Assembly (NCBI GenBank): GCA_937901285.1 | Contig: CALCHI010000180.1 | Location: 1 to 30,018, forward strand | Direction of reading: 5' to 3' | Length of the DNA stretch: 30,018 nucleotides | From: UBA8437 sp003445035 | GTDB lineage: Bacteria > Planctomycetota > Planctomycetia > Planctomycetales > Planctomycetaceae | In this document: in pieces, positions 1-7,039 of the stretch | How positions within the stretch are numbered: the stretch's first letter is position 1 | How the letters are laid out: every line of letters starts with the position of its first letter | Notes under the pieces: generated by a model | Database searches by the model: none | Told to the model about the DNA's origin: nothing | What the model saw: only the letters and a program-made list of their open reading frames with translations | Translations under genes and position numbers: made by a program

Positions 1-41
1 TTGTTTATGGCTAATAATTTTCGGCAGCTGCTGAAAACAAC

Positions 42-54
42 TGCCAAAGTGGCA
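42..54. promoter_or_regulatory. Palindrome TGCCAAAGTGGCA, copy 1 (possible operator)
   Basis: Perfect 5-bp inverted repeat TGCCA-AAG-TGGCA. An identical copy lies 45 bp downstream. Two exact copies so close together in an untranslated region suggest a binding site for a dimeric regulator. It could serve pheA or a divergent gene lying left of the window. The regulator is unknown. Confidence 0.45.
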
Positions 55-86
55 TTCTTCCCGGCACTCAACACGGACCTGCCTAA

Positions 87-99
87 TGCCAAAGTGGCA
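87..99. promoter_or_regulatory. Palindrome TGCCAAAGTGGCA, copy 2 (possible operator)
   Basis: Same 13 bases as copy 1, including the asymmetric AAG centre, so both copies have the same orientation. Its right edge is 27 bp before the -35 element at 127. Copy-to-copy distance is 45 bp, a little over four helical turns. Confidence 0.45.
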
Positions 100-126
100 G
101 ATTTAAGCCTGTGGCTGGCCAACCGC

Positions 127-155
127 TTGACAGCCTGAGTAGCGGCCGGTACAAC
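127..155 (+). promoter_or_regulatory. Sigma-70-type promoter, probably for pheA
   Basis: TTGACA at 127-132, a 17-base spacer, then TACAAC at 150-155. The -35 box is perfect and the -10 box matches at four of six positions. The expected transcription start is near 162, which gives pheA a leader of about 275 bases. Confidence 0.6.
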
Positions 156-437
156 ACGCCGAAACTACTGTTCCAGCTTGGTTTTGCGTCCAATTCCGTG
201 AGGAGGAAAGGCCCCAGCACTGTGGTTCTGGCTACCGATTGATGCCGGAGCGGTGTGTCGGGTACCGTGTTGATTGGGGGCAAAAGCCTGTCGATCGAGG
301 GCTGGTAAGAGATTTCGGGCCCACGATGTCTGGATCTGCTGTTTCGGCGGCGGAAAACGAATGAAGCGTCGTTGATATGTGGTGGTGTCGGTGAACTCGA
401 CTCAGGACTGCGGTTGCCGGAAGCCGGAGCTGAACTG

Positions 438-1580
438 ATGGCCAAGAAGAAGTCGACGAACATCAAGCCGAGGGAGAAATCGGCGACCAAGTCGCGTTCC
501 CGTCGGTCATCGAAGAGCCTGGGGTCATTGCAGTCGAAGCTCAAGAAACTCGATCGCGAATTGGTCAAGCGACTGCACGAGCGGGCGAAATTGACGACAG
601 AATATCTGTCATTGCTGCCGGACCCGCAACGCGCGTTGTACGATCCGGTGGCCGACGATGTCTTGTGGAATCAGTTGGAGAAGCAATCGGGTGCCCTGCC
701 CTTTGCGGCTCTTCGTGGAATCTATCGTGAGTTGCTGAGTGCATCTCGCCGGGCGATTAAGGCCTCTCGGGTGGCCTATCTTGGTCCGCAATTCAGCTAC
801 ACGCACCTGGCGGCGATCGAACGATTTGGCAAGTGGTCCGACCTGATTCCGGTGAACACGATCGCAGCGGTGTTCGAGGAGGTGAACCGGGGTCATGCCG
901 AATACGGTATCGTGCCGATCGAAAACAGCACCGACGGTCGGATTGTCGATACGCTCGACATGTTCACGCGGATGCCGTTGAGAATCTGTGGAGAAGTCCA
1001 GATCGCGGTCAATCACAACCTGCTGGCCCGCTGTGTTCGAAGTGAGATCGCCGAGATCTACAGCAAGCCACAAGCATTGTCACAGTGCCGGGATTGGTTG
1101 AGCCGCAACATGCCGCAATCGCGATTGATCGAGGTGACCAGCACATCGACCGCGGCACAGTTGGCTCGCGAGAAGCCAGGGGCGGCGGCGGTGGCCAGCC
1201 GGCAGGCGGGCATCGAATACGACCTTCCGGTGGTGGCGGCCAGCATCCAGGACAACGAAGAGAACGTGACCCGTTTTGCGGTGATCGGCGATGACGTCCT
1301 GGCCTCGACCGGCTCTGATCGGACCGCCATCCTGTTGCAGGTCCCTCACCGGCCTGGATCTCTGGCGGATGCGATTGGCGTTTTCAAGAAGAACAAACTG
1401 AATCTGACGTGGATCGAGTCGTTCCCGTTGCGGGGTCCAGAGAGCGGTTACCTGTTCTTTCTGGACTTCGAAGGCCATTCCAGTGACACGAGAACCAAAC
1501 GGGCTCTCGGGGACCTGGGCCAGCAGGCCATCCGGCTGGAAATTCTCGGCTCCTATCCTCGCAGCGAACCACTCGGCTGA
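438..1580 (+). CDS. pheA: Prephenate dehydratase with N-terminal chorismate mutase-like and C-terminal ACT domains
   Basis: PheA converts prephenate to phenylpyruvate in phenylalanine synthesis, in the cytoplasm. I chose ATG 438 (380 aa) because GGAG lies 8 bases upstream; an in-frame ATG at 372 has no such support. Residues 1-30 are a Lys/Arg/Ser-rich tail, about 30-110 an AroQ-type chorismate mutase fold, about 112-300 the dehydratase, and about 300-375 an ACT regulatory domain. The dehydratase shows ENST at 162 and the TRF motif at 278-280. Aligned by eye to E. coli P-protein, mutase residues Arg11, Lys39 and Arg51 become Gln32, Leu60 and Ala72; only Arg28 is kept (Arg49). The mutase activity is therefore doubtful. 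The ACT motif ESRP reads ESFP (327-330), so phenylalanine feedback may differ. aroF follows 86 bases later. Confidence 0.93.
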   Translation: MAKKKSTNIKPREKSATKSRSRRSSKSLGSLQSKLKKLDRELVKRLHERAKLTTEYLSLLPDPQRALYDPVADDVLWNQLEKQSGALPFAALRGIYRELLSASRRAIKASRVAYLGPQFSYTHLAAIERFGKWSDLIPVNTIAAVFEEVNRGHAEYGIVPIENSTDGRIVDTLDMFTRMPLRICGEVQIAVNHNLLARCVRSEIAEIYSKPQALSQCRDWLSRNMPQSRLIEVTSTSTAAQLAREKPGAAAVASRQAGIEYDLPVVAASIQDNEENVTRFAVIGDDVLASTGSDRTAILLQVPHRPGSLADAIGVFKKNKLNLTWIESFPLRGPESGYLFFLDFEGHSSDTRTKRALGDLGQQAIRLEILGSYPRSEPLG

Positions 1581-1666
1581 GGCCCGCGAGTTTCAGCCAC
1601 TCAATGCCCCAGCCCGGGGAAACGGTTTTTGGACCGGACCGGGCGCTTCGGACTGAAGGATCGACC

Positions 1667-2707
1667 GTGATCATTGTTCTCAAACCTGACTGCACCGATG
1701 AACAGATCGAGCACATCGAGGAGCAGATCGTCGCCCTGGGACTGAAACCTGAACTGAGTCGCGGTGTGCAGCGGACGCTGGTCGGGGTGATCGGCGAGGA
1801 GGATGTGTTGAGAAACGCTCCGCTGGGTGCGTTTCCCGGTGTCGAGAAGGTGATGCCGATTCTCAAGCCGTACAAGCGGGCCAGTCGTGATTTCCAGCCT
1901 GAGGACTCGGTGGTCGATGTTGGCCGCGGGGTTCGTGTCGGTGGCGGATCGCTGGGGATGGTCGCTGGTCCTTGCGCAATCGAAAGCCGAGAGGTGTTGA
2001 TGGAGATCGGCGAATCGGTCCGGCAGGCCGGGGCCAATATTCTGCGGGGCGGAGCGTTCAAGCCACGGACCAGCCCCTACAGTTTCCAGGGGATGGGCGA
2101 GGAGGGGTTGAAGATCCTGCAGGACGTTGGTGGCGAACTGGGGATGCCGGTGGTCACCGAGGTGATGGACCCGCGGCAGGTGGAACTGGTTGACCGTTAC
2201 GCGGACGTGTTTCAGATCGGCGCACGAAACATGCAAAACTTCAACCTGCTCAGTGAAGTCGGGCAGACGACTCGTCCGGTGATGCTCAAGCGGGGCATGA
2301 GCGCCACCGTCGGCGACCTGTTGATGTCGGCAGAATACATCCTGGCGCAAGGCAACAAACAAGTGATCCTGTGTGAGCGAGGGATCCGCAGCTTCGAAGA
2401 CTCAACCCGTAACGTGCTCGACCTGGCCATGGTGCCCAACGTGAAGCAGACCTGTCACCTGCCGATCATCGTCGATCCTTCGCACGCCACGGGGCGACCC
2501 GAATTGATCCCGGCCATGGCTCGGGCGGCGGTGGCCAGCGGAGCCGACGGAGTCCACATCGAAGTGCACAACTGTCCCGAACAGGCTCTCAGCGACGGGC
2601 CACAGGCTCTTCTGCCGGACCAGTATGCGGAGGTGATGGGCGGGTTGAGGCAGCTGGCCGAGTTGTTCGAGAAGGTGATCCCGGAGCCGGGCGTGGAGGC
2701 CGAATGA
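1667..2707 (+). CDS. aroF: 3-deoxy-7-phosphoheptulonate (DAHP) synthase, type I-beta with N-terminal ferredoxin-like domain
   Basis: The enzyme condenses phosphoenolpyruvate and erythrose 4-phosphate, the first step of the shikimate pathway. GTG 1667 is chosen: GAAGGA sits 6 bases upstream and the protein then begins with the expected hydrophobic strand (VIIVLKP). The open frame reaches back to an ATG at 1604 but that lacks support. The product is 346 aa. Residues 1-70 look like the ferredoxin-like regulatory domain of the Thermotoga-type enzyme; the rest is the TIM barrel with GPCAIES, FKPRTSPYSFQG, QIGARNMQNF, a CERG motif and the metal-site segment IIVDPSHATGR. There is no fused chorismate mutase domain, in contrast to the Bacillus enzyme. 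It probably forms an operon with pheA. Confidence 0.95.
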   Translation: MIIVLKPDCTDEQIEHIEEQIVALGLKPELSRGVQRTLVGVIGEEDVLRNAPLGAFPGVEKVMPILKPYKRASRDFQPEDSVVDVGRGVRVGGGSLGMVAGPCAIESREVLMEIGESVRQAGANILRGGAFKPRTSPYSFQGMGEEGLKILQDVGGELGMPVVTEVMDPRQVELVDRYADVFQIGARNMQNFNLLSEVGQTTRPVMLKRGMSATVGDLLMSAEYILAQGNKQVILCERGIRSFEDSTRNVLDLAMVPNVKQTCHLPIIVDPSHATGRPELIPAMARAAVASGADGVHIEVHNCPEQALSDGPQALLPDQYAEVMGGLRQLAELFEKVIPEPGVEAE

Positions 2708-2781
2708 GCCATGTGGCTCGTGTCGGCGACCGGCGTGGTGCCGGAAGCGTGATGGGCAAATCGTGGCACTGTTGGAATCGA

Positions 2782-2801
2782 CGGCCCGGGACCGCGGGCC
2801 G
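2782..2801 (+). other. GC-only hairpin just upstream of the tpiA ribosome binding site
   Basis: CGGCCCG (2782-2788), a 6-base loop, then CGGGCCG (2795-2801) form a perfect 7-bp all-GC stem. It ends one base before the tpiA Shine-Dalgarno (GGAG, 2803-2806). No U-tract follows, so it is not a standard terminator. It could shield the ribosome site or block exonucleases. Chance is possible at this GC content. Confidence 0.35.
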
Positions 2802-2815
2802 GGGAGCAGGATGAG

Positions 2816-3577
2816 ATGAGACGGATCCTGGTTGCGGGCAACTGGAAGATGAACACCGGCAGGGCGCAGGCCCTGGAATTGGCCAGCGGGTTGGTCGAGC
2901 AATGCGGTGAGCCGGGTGCTGTTGATGTGATGATTGCTCCGCCGTTCGTTTGGCTCGAGGCGGTTGCTACGGTGGTCGGCGGATCGGCTGTGCAGTTGGC
3001 GGCCCAGAACGCCTGGTGCGAGTCCCCGGGGGCTTTCACCGGAGAAGTGGCCCTGGAAATGGTCGCCGAGGCGGGTTGTGGCACTGTGATTCTCGGCCAC
3101 AGTGAACGGAGGCAACTCTTTGGTGATACCGACGGACTGGTCGGTCGCAAGGTGGCCGCGGCGCGATCGGCCGGCCTGGGGGTGATTCTCTGCGTCGGCG
3201 AAACCCGTGAGCAACGGGAGGCGGATGAGACCGACGCGGTGCTCACGAGACAACTGCTGGCCGGTCTCGAGGCGATTGACGGCGAGATGGTCGCGGGGCT
3301 GGTTGTGGCCTACGAGCCGGTCTGGGCGATCGGGACCGGACTGGTGGCCACCACCGAGCAGGCCGAATCGGCCCACGCTCACCTTCGCAACGAACTTGCG
3401 CTTCGCTACAATTCTGATGTGGCCGACGCCACGAGGATCCTCTACGGGGGCAGCGTCAACCCGGACAACGCCGCTGACCTGATGGGGCGACCCAACGTCG
3501 ACGGGGCGCTGGTCGGGGGAGCCAGCCTGTCAGTTGAGTCGTTTGTCGCCATCATCAACGCCGCCACTGGCGTTTGA
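2816..3577 (+). CDS. tpiA: Triosephosphate isomerase
   Basis: TpiA interconverts dihydroxyacetone phosphate and glyceraldehyde 3-phosphate in glycolysis and gluconeogenesis. The product is 253 aa, the normal family length. All catalytic residues are visible: Asn9 and Lys11 (GNWKMN), His95 (LGHSERR) and Glu167 (YEPVWAIGTG). The phosphate-binding loop is present near the C-terminus (LYGGSVNPDNA). ATG 2816 is supported by GGAG 9 bases upstream and by the standard N-terminus. It heads a tight plus-strand run in which secG follows after 60 bases, an arrangement common in bacteria. Confidence 0.97.
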   Translation: MRRILVAGNWKMNTGRAQALELASGLVEQCGEPGAVDVMIAPPFVWLEAVATVVGGSAVQLAAQNAWCESPGAFTGEVALEMVAEAGCGTVILGHSERRQLFGDTDGLVGRKVAAARSAGLGVILCVGETREQREADETDAVLTRQLLAGLEAIDGEMVAGLVVAYEPVWAIGTGLVATTEQAESAHAHLRNELALRYNSDVADATRILYGGSVNPDNAADLMGRPNVDGALVGGASLSVESFVAIINAATGV

Positions 3578-3637
3578 CCGCCAGTATCGATCTCGCCCAC
3601 CTCTCTCACGAGTGACGCATCAGATGGAGACGACCCG

Positions 3638-4630
3638 GTGAAGGACCTGCTCGAACACCTCAAGAACTACTGGAAGGTTTACCTGCTTTTCGTGGTTCTG
3701 ACCGCGCTGTGCTTCCTGATCGGCTGGTCGATCGGTGATCGCAGTACCGGGTTTGCCTGGGCTCTTGTGGTCGACGGCGGCTTGATGATCATGATCATCC
3801 TGCTGCAGGTGGGGCGTGGTGGCGGATTGGTTGGAGCCCTTGGCGGCATGGGAGGGCAGAGCGCATTTGGCACTCGTGCCGGTGACGCGTTCACCGGAAT
3901 CACCATCGTGCTGACGGTGATGTGGGTGCTGTTGTCCGGGTTCGGCGGAATCACGTTGAGAGCCAACCGGGGAAGCCGGAAGTTTGATGAACCGGAAGTG
4001 CGGTTGCTTGAGTCGATCGAGAGATGGGAGGGAAGGGACGGGAAAAGGACGATCCTGGTTCCCATCTACCTCAGTGGACCACCAGAGAAAGAGGTTACAG
4101 TCGCTCTCACAGCTGGCGACGAAACCGACAGGGAGGTCTTGTCCGACCACAACGTGGATGGCAAAGCGAAACTGGTCACTTTCGAGCCCAACACGTCCCA
4201 ACTGCGGCAGACGGTCGAGATCACGTACGACGGTGATTTGACAGCCAATGCGGATTGGACTTTCCGGATTCGGATTTCCGAGATCACCAACGCGATCCGC
4301 AAGACCGGAGAGGAATTCACCAGGGTCACCATCAAGGACGACGATGGTGGCGTGGAAACACTTGAACCCATCAGCGTCAAGGGTCGGCTGCCGGGCCCAG
4401 GTGAAGGCGGGTCGGCCACTAAGAAATCGGCCGAGAAGAAACCTGCTGCCAAAAAACCGGCCGAGAAGAAACCTGCTGCCAAGAAGCCGGCCGAGAAGAA
4501 ACCTGCTGCCAAGAAGCCGGCCGAGAAGAAACCTGCTGCCAAAAAGCCGGCCGAGAAGAAACCTGCTGCCAAGAAGCCGGCTGAGAAGAAACCGGCTGCC
4601 AAAAAGCCGGCTGAGAAGCCCGGCAACTGA
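3638..4630 (+). CDS. secG: SecG translocase subunit with extra N-terminal helix, Calx-beta-like domain and Lys/Pro/Ala repeat tail
   Basis: SecG is the small accessory membrane subunit of the SecYEG protein channel, usually about 75-130 aa; this one is 330 aa. The SecG core is at about 39-104: a helix ending in LLQVGRGGG, the Gly-rich FG loop, then a second helix. An additional predicted membrane helix lies at 13-31. Residues about 135-240 form a soluble beta-rich domain ending in VTIKDDDGG, which resembles the end of Calx-beta domains. Residues about 257-330 are a repetitive KPAAKKPAEK tail. With three helices, the soluble part would face the opposite side from the N-terminus. Start GTG 3638 has GGAG about 10 bases upstream. 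The core assignment is firm; the Calx-beta call is by motif only. Confidence 0.85.
   Translation: MKDLLEHLKNYWKVYLLFVVLTALCFLIGWSIGDRSTGFAWALVVDGGLMIMIILLQVGRGGGLVGALGGMGGQSAFGTRAGDAFTGITIVLTVMWVLLSGFGGITLRANRGSRKFDEPEVRLLESIERWEGRDGKRTILVPIYLSGPPEKEVTVALTAGDETDREVLSDHNVDGKAKLVTFEPNTSQLRQTVEITYDGDLTANADWTFRIRISEITNAIRKTGEEFTRVTIKDDDGGVETLEPISVKGRLPGPGEGGSATKKSAEKKPAAKKPAEKKPAAKKPAEKKPAAKKPAEKKPAAKKPAEKKPAAKKPAEKKPAAKKPAEKPGN
4441..4620 (+). repeat. Six tandem 30-bp units encoding the SecG tail
   Basis: Six head-to-tail 30-base units in perfect register (4441, 4471, 4501, 4531, 4561, 4591), preceded by a 20-base partial unit at 4421. Each encodes ten residues of the KPAAKKPAEK type. Most differences between units are silent AAA/AAG or CCN changes, which points to selection on the protein. 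The exact period makes copy number prone to slippage. Confidence 0.95.
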
Positions 4631-4661
4631 CAGTCCGAGTGGATCGACAGGCGAAACGATT

Positions 4662-5546
4662 GTGCTGTTGAGCATGACGGGATTCGGTGCTGCGACGCAC
4701 CAGGCTGGCGACGCCCTGTTCACCGTCGAGGTGCGGACCGTCAACAACCGTTTCCTGAAAGTGGTTTCTCGTCTTCCCGAGTCCTGCGTTTCTTTTGATG
4801 GCCGGGTCGAGCGGATGGTGCGGGATCGCATCGGCCGTGGCACGGTCAATGTCTTTGTCCGAATCCACTCGAGTTCGAAAAGTTCTCGTTCGTTGGCCGA
4901 CGAGGGGTTGATTGCCGATTACGCCGAGCAGTTCCGGGGCATGGCGGAGCGACTCGGGCTGTCCGGCGAACTGACTTTGGACACGCTGTTGTCGTTGCCC
5001 GGCGTGATCGGGGACGACCACTCGCGGGCCGGCGGGGGTGAAGAAATGTGGCCGGGACTCGAAGCCTCGCTCCAGGAAGCACTGGAACAACTGGCGAGTT
5101 TTCGAACCCAGGAAGGTGTGACGATCGAAGCGGATCTCGGTCACCAGTGTGGCGTGGTCGGGACCGAACTCGAAGCCGTCCGATTGCGGTCACCGAAGGT
5201 TGCCGAAGCGTACCGCCAGAAGTTGCTCGAACGGGTTGGCAACGCGTTGGCCGGTACGGTCGCGAAGGTGTCCGAGACGGACGTGATTCGTGAGGTGAGC
5301 CTGTTCGCCGACCGCTGTGACATCAACGAGGAACTGTCGAGGATGGACGCCCACCTGGTCCAATTCCGACAGATCCTCGACGGGGACAGTTCTGAGGGCC
5401 GCAAGCTCGATTTTCTTGCCCAGGAGATGTTCCGAGAAACCAATACCATCGGATCGAAAGCCAACGACGTCGAGATTGCTCACCGGGTGGTCGAGATCAA
5501 GTTGGCGATCGAACGGATGCGTGAAAACCTTCAGAACGTGGAGTGA
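4662..5546 (+). CDS. yicC: YicC/YloC family endoribonuclease
   Basis: Members of this family (YicC_N domain followed by DUF1732) are reported endoribonucleases that affect RNA turnover. The product is 294 aa, close to E. coli YicC at 287. The N-terminus reads (M)LLSMTGFG followed by VRTVNNRFLKV, the family hallmark. The C-terminal part has the conserved DINEELSRMDAHL and LDFLAQEMFRE...NTIGSKAND segments. GTG 4662 is preferred over ATG 4674 because AGGCGA lies 7 bases upstream and family members often start MLLSMTGFG. It follows secG by 31 bases and precedes gmk by 6, a neighbourhood conserved in many bacteria. Confidence 0.92.
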   Translation: MLLSMTGFGAATHQAGDALFTVEVRTVNNRFLKVVSRLPESCVSFDGRVERMVRDRIGRGTVNVFVRIHSSSKSSRSLADEGLIADYAEQFRGMAERLGLSGELTLDTLLSLPGVIGDDHSRAGGGEEMWPGLEASLQEALEQLASFRTQEGVTIEADLGHQCGVVGTELEAVRLRSPKVAEAYRQKLLERVGNALAGTVAKVSETDVIREVSLFADRCDINEELSRMDAHLVQFRQILDGDSSEGRKLDFLAQEMFRETNTIGSKANDVEIAHRVVEIKLAIERMRENLQNVE

Positions 5547-5552
5547 GTCGCT

Positions 5553-6152
5553 TTGACGATCGACGTTCCGGAAACCGTCAGTCGTGTGCTGGTTCTCTCT
5601 GGACCCAGTGGCAGTGGCAAGTCGACGATAGTCGACAGGCTGTTGGCCGACAGCGGTGTGTCGGTTCGCGAAGCGGTGTCGGCGACGACGCGAAGTCCTC
5701 GCCCAACCGAGGTCGATGGGAAGGACTACTACTTTCTGAGCCAGGAGGAGTTTGCCGCGAGGCAGCAGCGAGGGGAATTTGTCGAGTGCGCAGAAGTTCA
5801 CGGTGTGGGCGACTGGTACGGAACTCTTGCTACCGAAATTCAGCTTGCCCATGACGAAAACGCATGGGCATTACTGGAGATCGACGTCGAAGGGGCGCTG
5901 GCGGTGATGGATCGTTACCCTGATGCCTTGACGATTTTCCTGCTAGCCCCGTCAATGGGGGAATACCGCAGCAGATTGGAGTCACGCGGGACCGAATCCC
6001 AGGACGCGATCGAGCGACGGATCGGGACCGCCGGAGACGAGGTGCAACGAGCTGATCGTTACCGGTACCAGGTCGTCAACGACGACCTGGATCGGGCGGT
6101 ACTGGAAATTACAGAAATCTTGTTAGCGTGGGAGGAGAAGATCCATGCTTGA
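5553..6152 (+). CDS. gmk: Guanylate kinase
   Basis: Gmk phosphorylates GMP to GDP with ATP in purine nucleotide synthesis. The product is 199 aa (usual about 205). The P-loop GPSGSGKS is at 17-24, followed by the GMP-binding SATTRSPRP segment, DGKDYYFLS, and HGVGDWYGT. A TTG start at 5553 is chosen: GGAG (5540-5543) lies 9 bases upstream and no ATG precedes the P-loop in frame. The gap to yicC is only 6 bases and the last 8 bases overlap rpoZ, so these genes are very likely co-transcribed and translationally coupled. Confidence 0.95.
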   Translation: MTIDVPETVSRVLVLSGPSGSGKSTIVDRLLADSGVSVREAVSATTRSPRPTEVDGKDYYFLSQEEFAARQQRGEFVECAEVHGVGDWYGTLATEIQLAHDENAWALLEIDVEGALAVMDRYPDALTIFLLAPSMGEYRSRLESRGTESQDAIERRIGTAGDEVQRADRYRYQVVNDDLDRAVLEITEILLAWEEKIHA

Positions 6153-6417
6153 TGCGTTCAGAGAAGAGACGATCGTCAGGAAGGTTGGAGGCCGGTTCAA
6201 GCTCTCGGCCCTGATCCAGAAGCGAATGGTGGCACTCAACCGGGGAGCCCGTCCTTTGGTGGACGTGGTGGCCAACAACCCGATGATGATCGTCGTCGAG
6301 GAGATTCTCAACGACAAGATCTACCTCGACAACACCGGCAACGTGGCCATTGCTGACGGGGCTCCCGACCTGGACCAGATCCTGCAGGAACCGGGGCCGG
6401 ACTTCAACGAACTGTAG
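6145..6417 (+). CDS. rpoZ: DNA-directed RNA polymerase omega subunit-like protein
   Basis: Omega is the small subunit that binds beta-prime and aids RNA polymerase assembly. The product is 90 aa. The core GGRFKLSALIQKR, then a segment with NRGARPLVD, matches the omega/Rpb6 pattern in which a GRF-x-L helix is followed by RA-x-x-L-x-x-G. The N-terminus differs from E. coli RpoZ, so by sequence alone this is a divergent member. The position directly after gmk and before coa genes is the classic gmk-rpoZ-coaBC order and supports the call. GGAGG at 6131-6135 lies 9 bases before ATG 6145, inside gmk. Confidence 0.85.
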   Translation: MLDAFREETIVRKVGGRFKLSALIQKRMVALNRGARPLVDVVANNPMMIVVEEILNDKIYLDNTGNVAIADGAPDLDQILQEPGPDFNEL

Positions 6418-6448
6418 GCCGACCTGGTCGACAGCCGGAGACGGGCCG

Positions 6449-7039
6449 ATGCGGGGGCGGGAGATACTGTTGGGAGTCAGTGGCGGTGTGGCAGCCTATA
6501 AGGCCGCTGCAGTCGCCAGTGGTCTCGTCCAGGCCGGGGCCGGGGTCTCGGTGATCATGACCCCCTCGGCCACGCGGTTCATCGGTGCCACCACATTCGA
6601 AGCCCTCACCGGCAGACCGGTGCAGTCGGATGTGTTTTCTCCCAGGGAGCACTACCAGGGAGAACACATCGGGTTGGCACGTCGGGCCGATTTGGCAATC
6701 GTGTCGCCGGCCACGGCCCAGACCCTGGCTCGCCTGGCTCACGGCCTGGCCGATGACCTGTTGTCGACCACCCTGCTGTGCTTCACCGGTCCGGTGCTGC
6801 TGGCTCCGGCGATGAACTGCGAAATGTGGGCCAAGGCCTCGGTGCAGCGCAACGTCACCACGCTGGTCGACGACGGCTACGAGATGATCGGCCCGGGCGA
6901 GGGGTGGCTCAGTTGTGGCCAGGTGGGAGCGGGGCGGATGGCCGAACCCGACGACATTCTCGAGCGAATCGCAGCGTCGTGCGCGTCACTCGGAGGGGTT
7001 GGGGAGTCCGGTGGTGAGGTGGACGGATGCGGCTCCTGA
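6449..7039 (+). CDS. coaC: Phosphopantothenoylcysteine decarboxylase (stand-alone CoaC)
   Basis: This flavoprotein decarboxylates phosphopantothenoylcysteine to phosphopantetheine in coenzyme A synthesis. In many bacteria it is the N-terminal half of a CoaBC fusion; here it is a separate 196-aa protein. Visible motifs are the FMN-binding LLGVSGGVAAYK, catalytic His73 (GEHIGLARRAD), the substrate-clamp PAMNCEMW at 120-127, and the Cys loop CGQVGAGRM with Cys156. ATG 6449 follows GGAG by 8 bases; the upstream open frame is an overlap with rpoZ. The last 13 bases overlap coaB in another frame, which indicates translational coupling. Confidence 0.94.
   Translation: MRGREILLGVSGGVAAYKAAAVASGLVQAGAGVSVIMTPSATRFIGATTFEALTGRPVQSDVFSPREHYQGEHIGLARRADLAIVSPATAQTLARLAHGLADDLLSTTLLCFTGPVLLAPAMNCEMWAKASVQRNVTTLVDDGYEMIGPGEGWLSCGQVGAGRMAEPDDILERIAASCASLGGVGESGGEVDGCGS

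Larger units (their letters stand above)
1..437. other. Left-edge non-coding region upstream of pheA
   Basis: I see no convincing protein gene in this stretch. It holds two identical 13-bp palindromes (42-54 and 87-99), a strong sigma-70-type promoter (127-155) and then a leader of about 275 bases before pheA. The leader contains a purine-rich Shine-Dalgarno-like run at 201-210. The nearest start after it (GTG at 222) gives only six codons, and an ATG at 242 gives 40 codons ending at 364 with no recognisable features. No U-tract terminator or riboswitch fold was evident by eye. Confidence 0.6.

Noticed and set aside
42..105. Sigma-54 promoter based on the TGGCA segments
   Set aside because: On either strand the second GC element at the required spacing is missing or off by one or two bases.
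242..364. Small gene of 40 codons upstream of pheA
   Set aside because: The start lacks a well-placed ribosome site, the peptide has no recognisable features, and frames of this length are common by chance.
4421..4620. CRISPR-like array of 30-bp repeats
   Set aside because: Units are directly head to tail with no spacers, stay in frame with secG and vary mostly at silent positions. It is a coding repeat.
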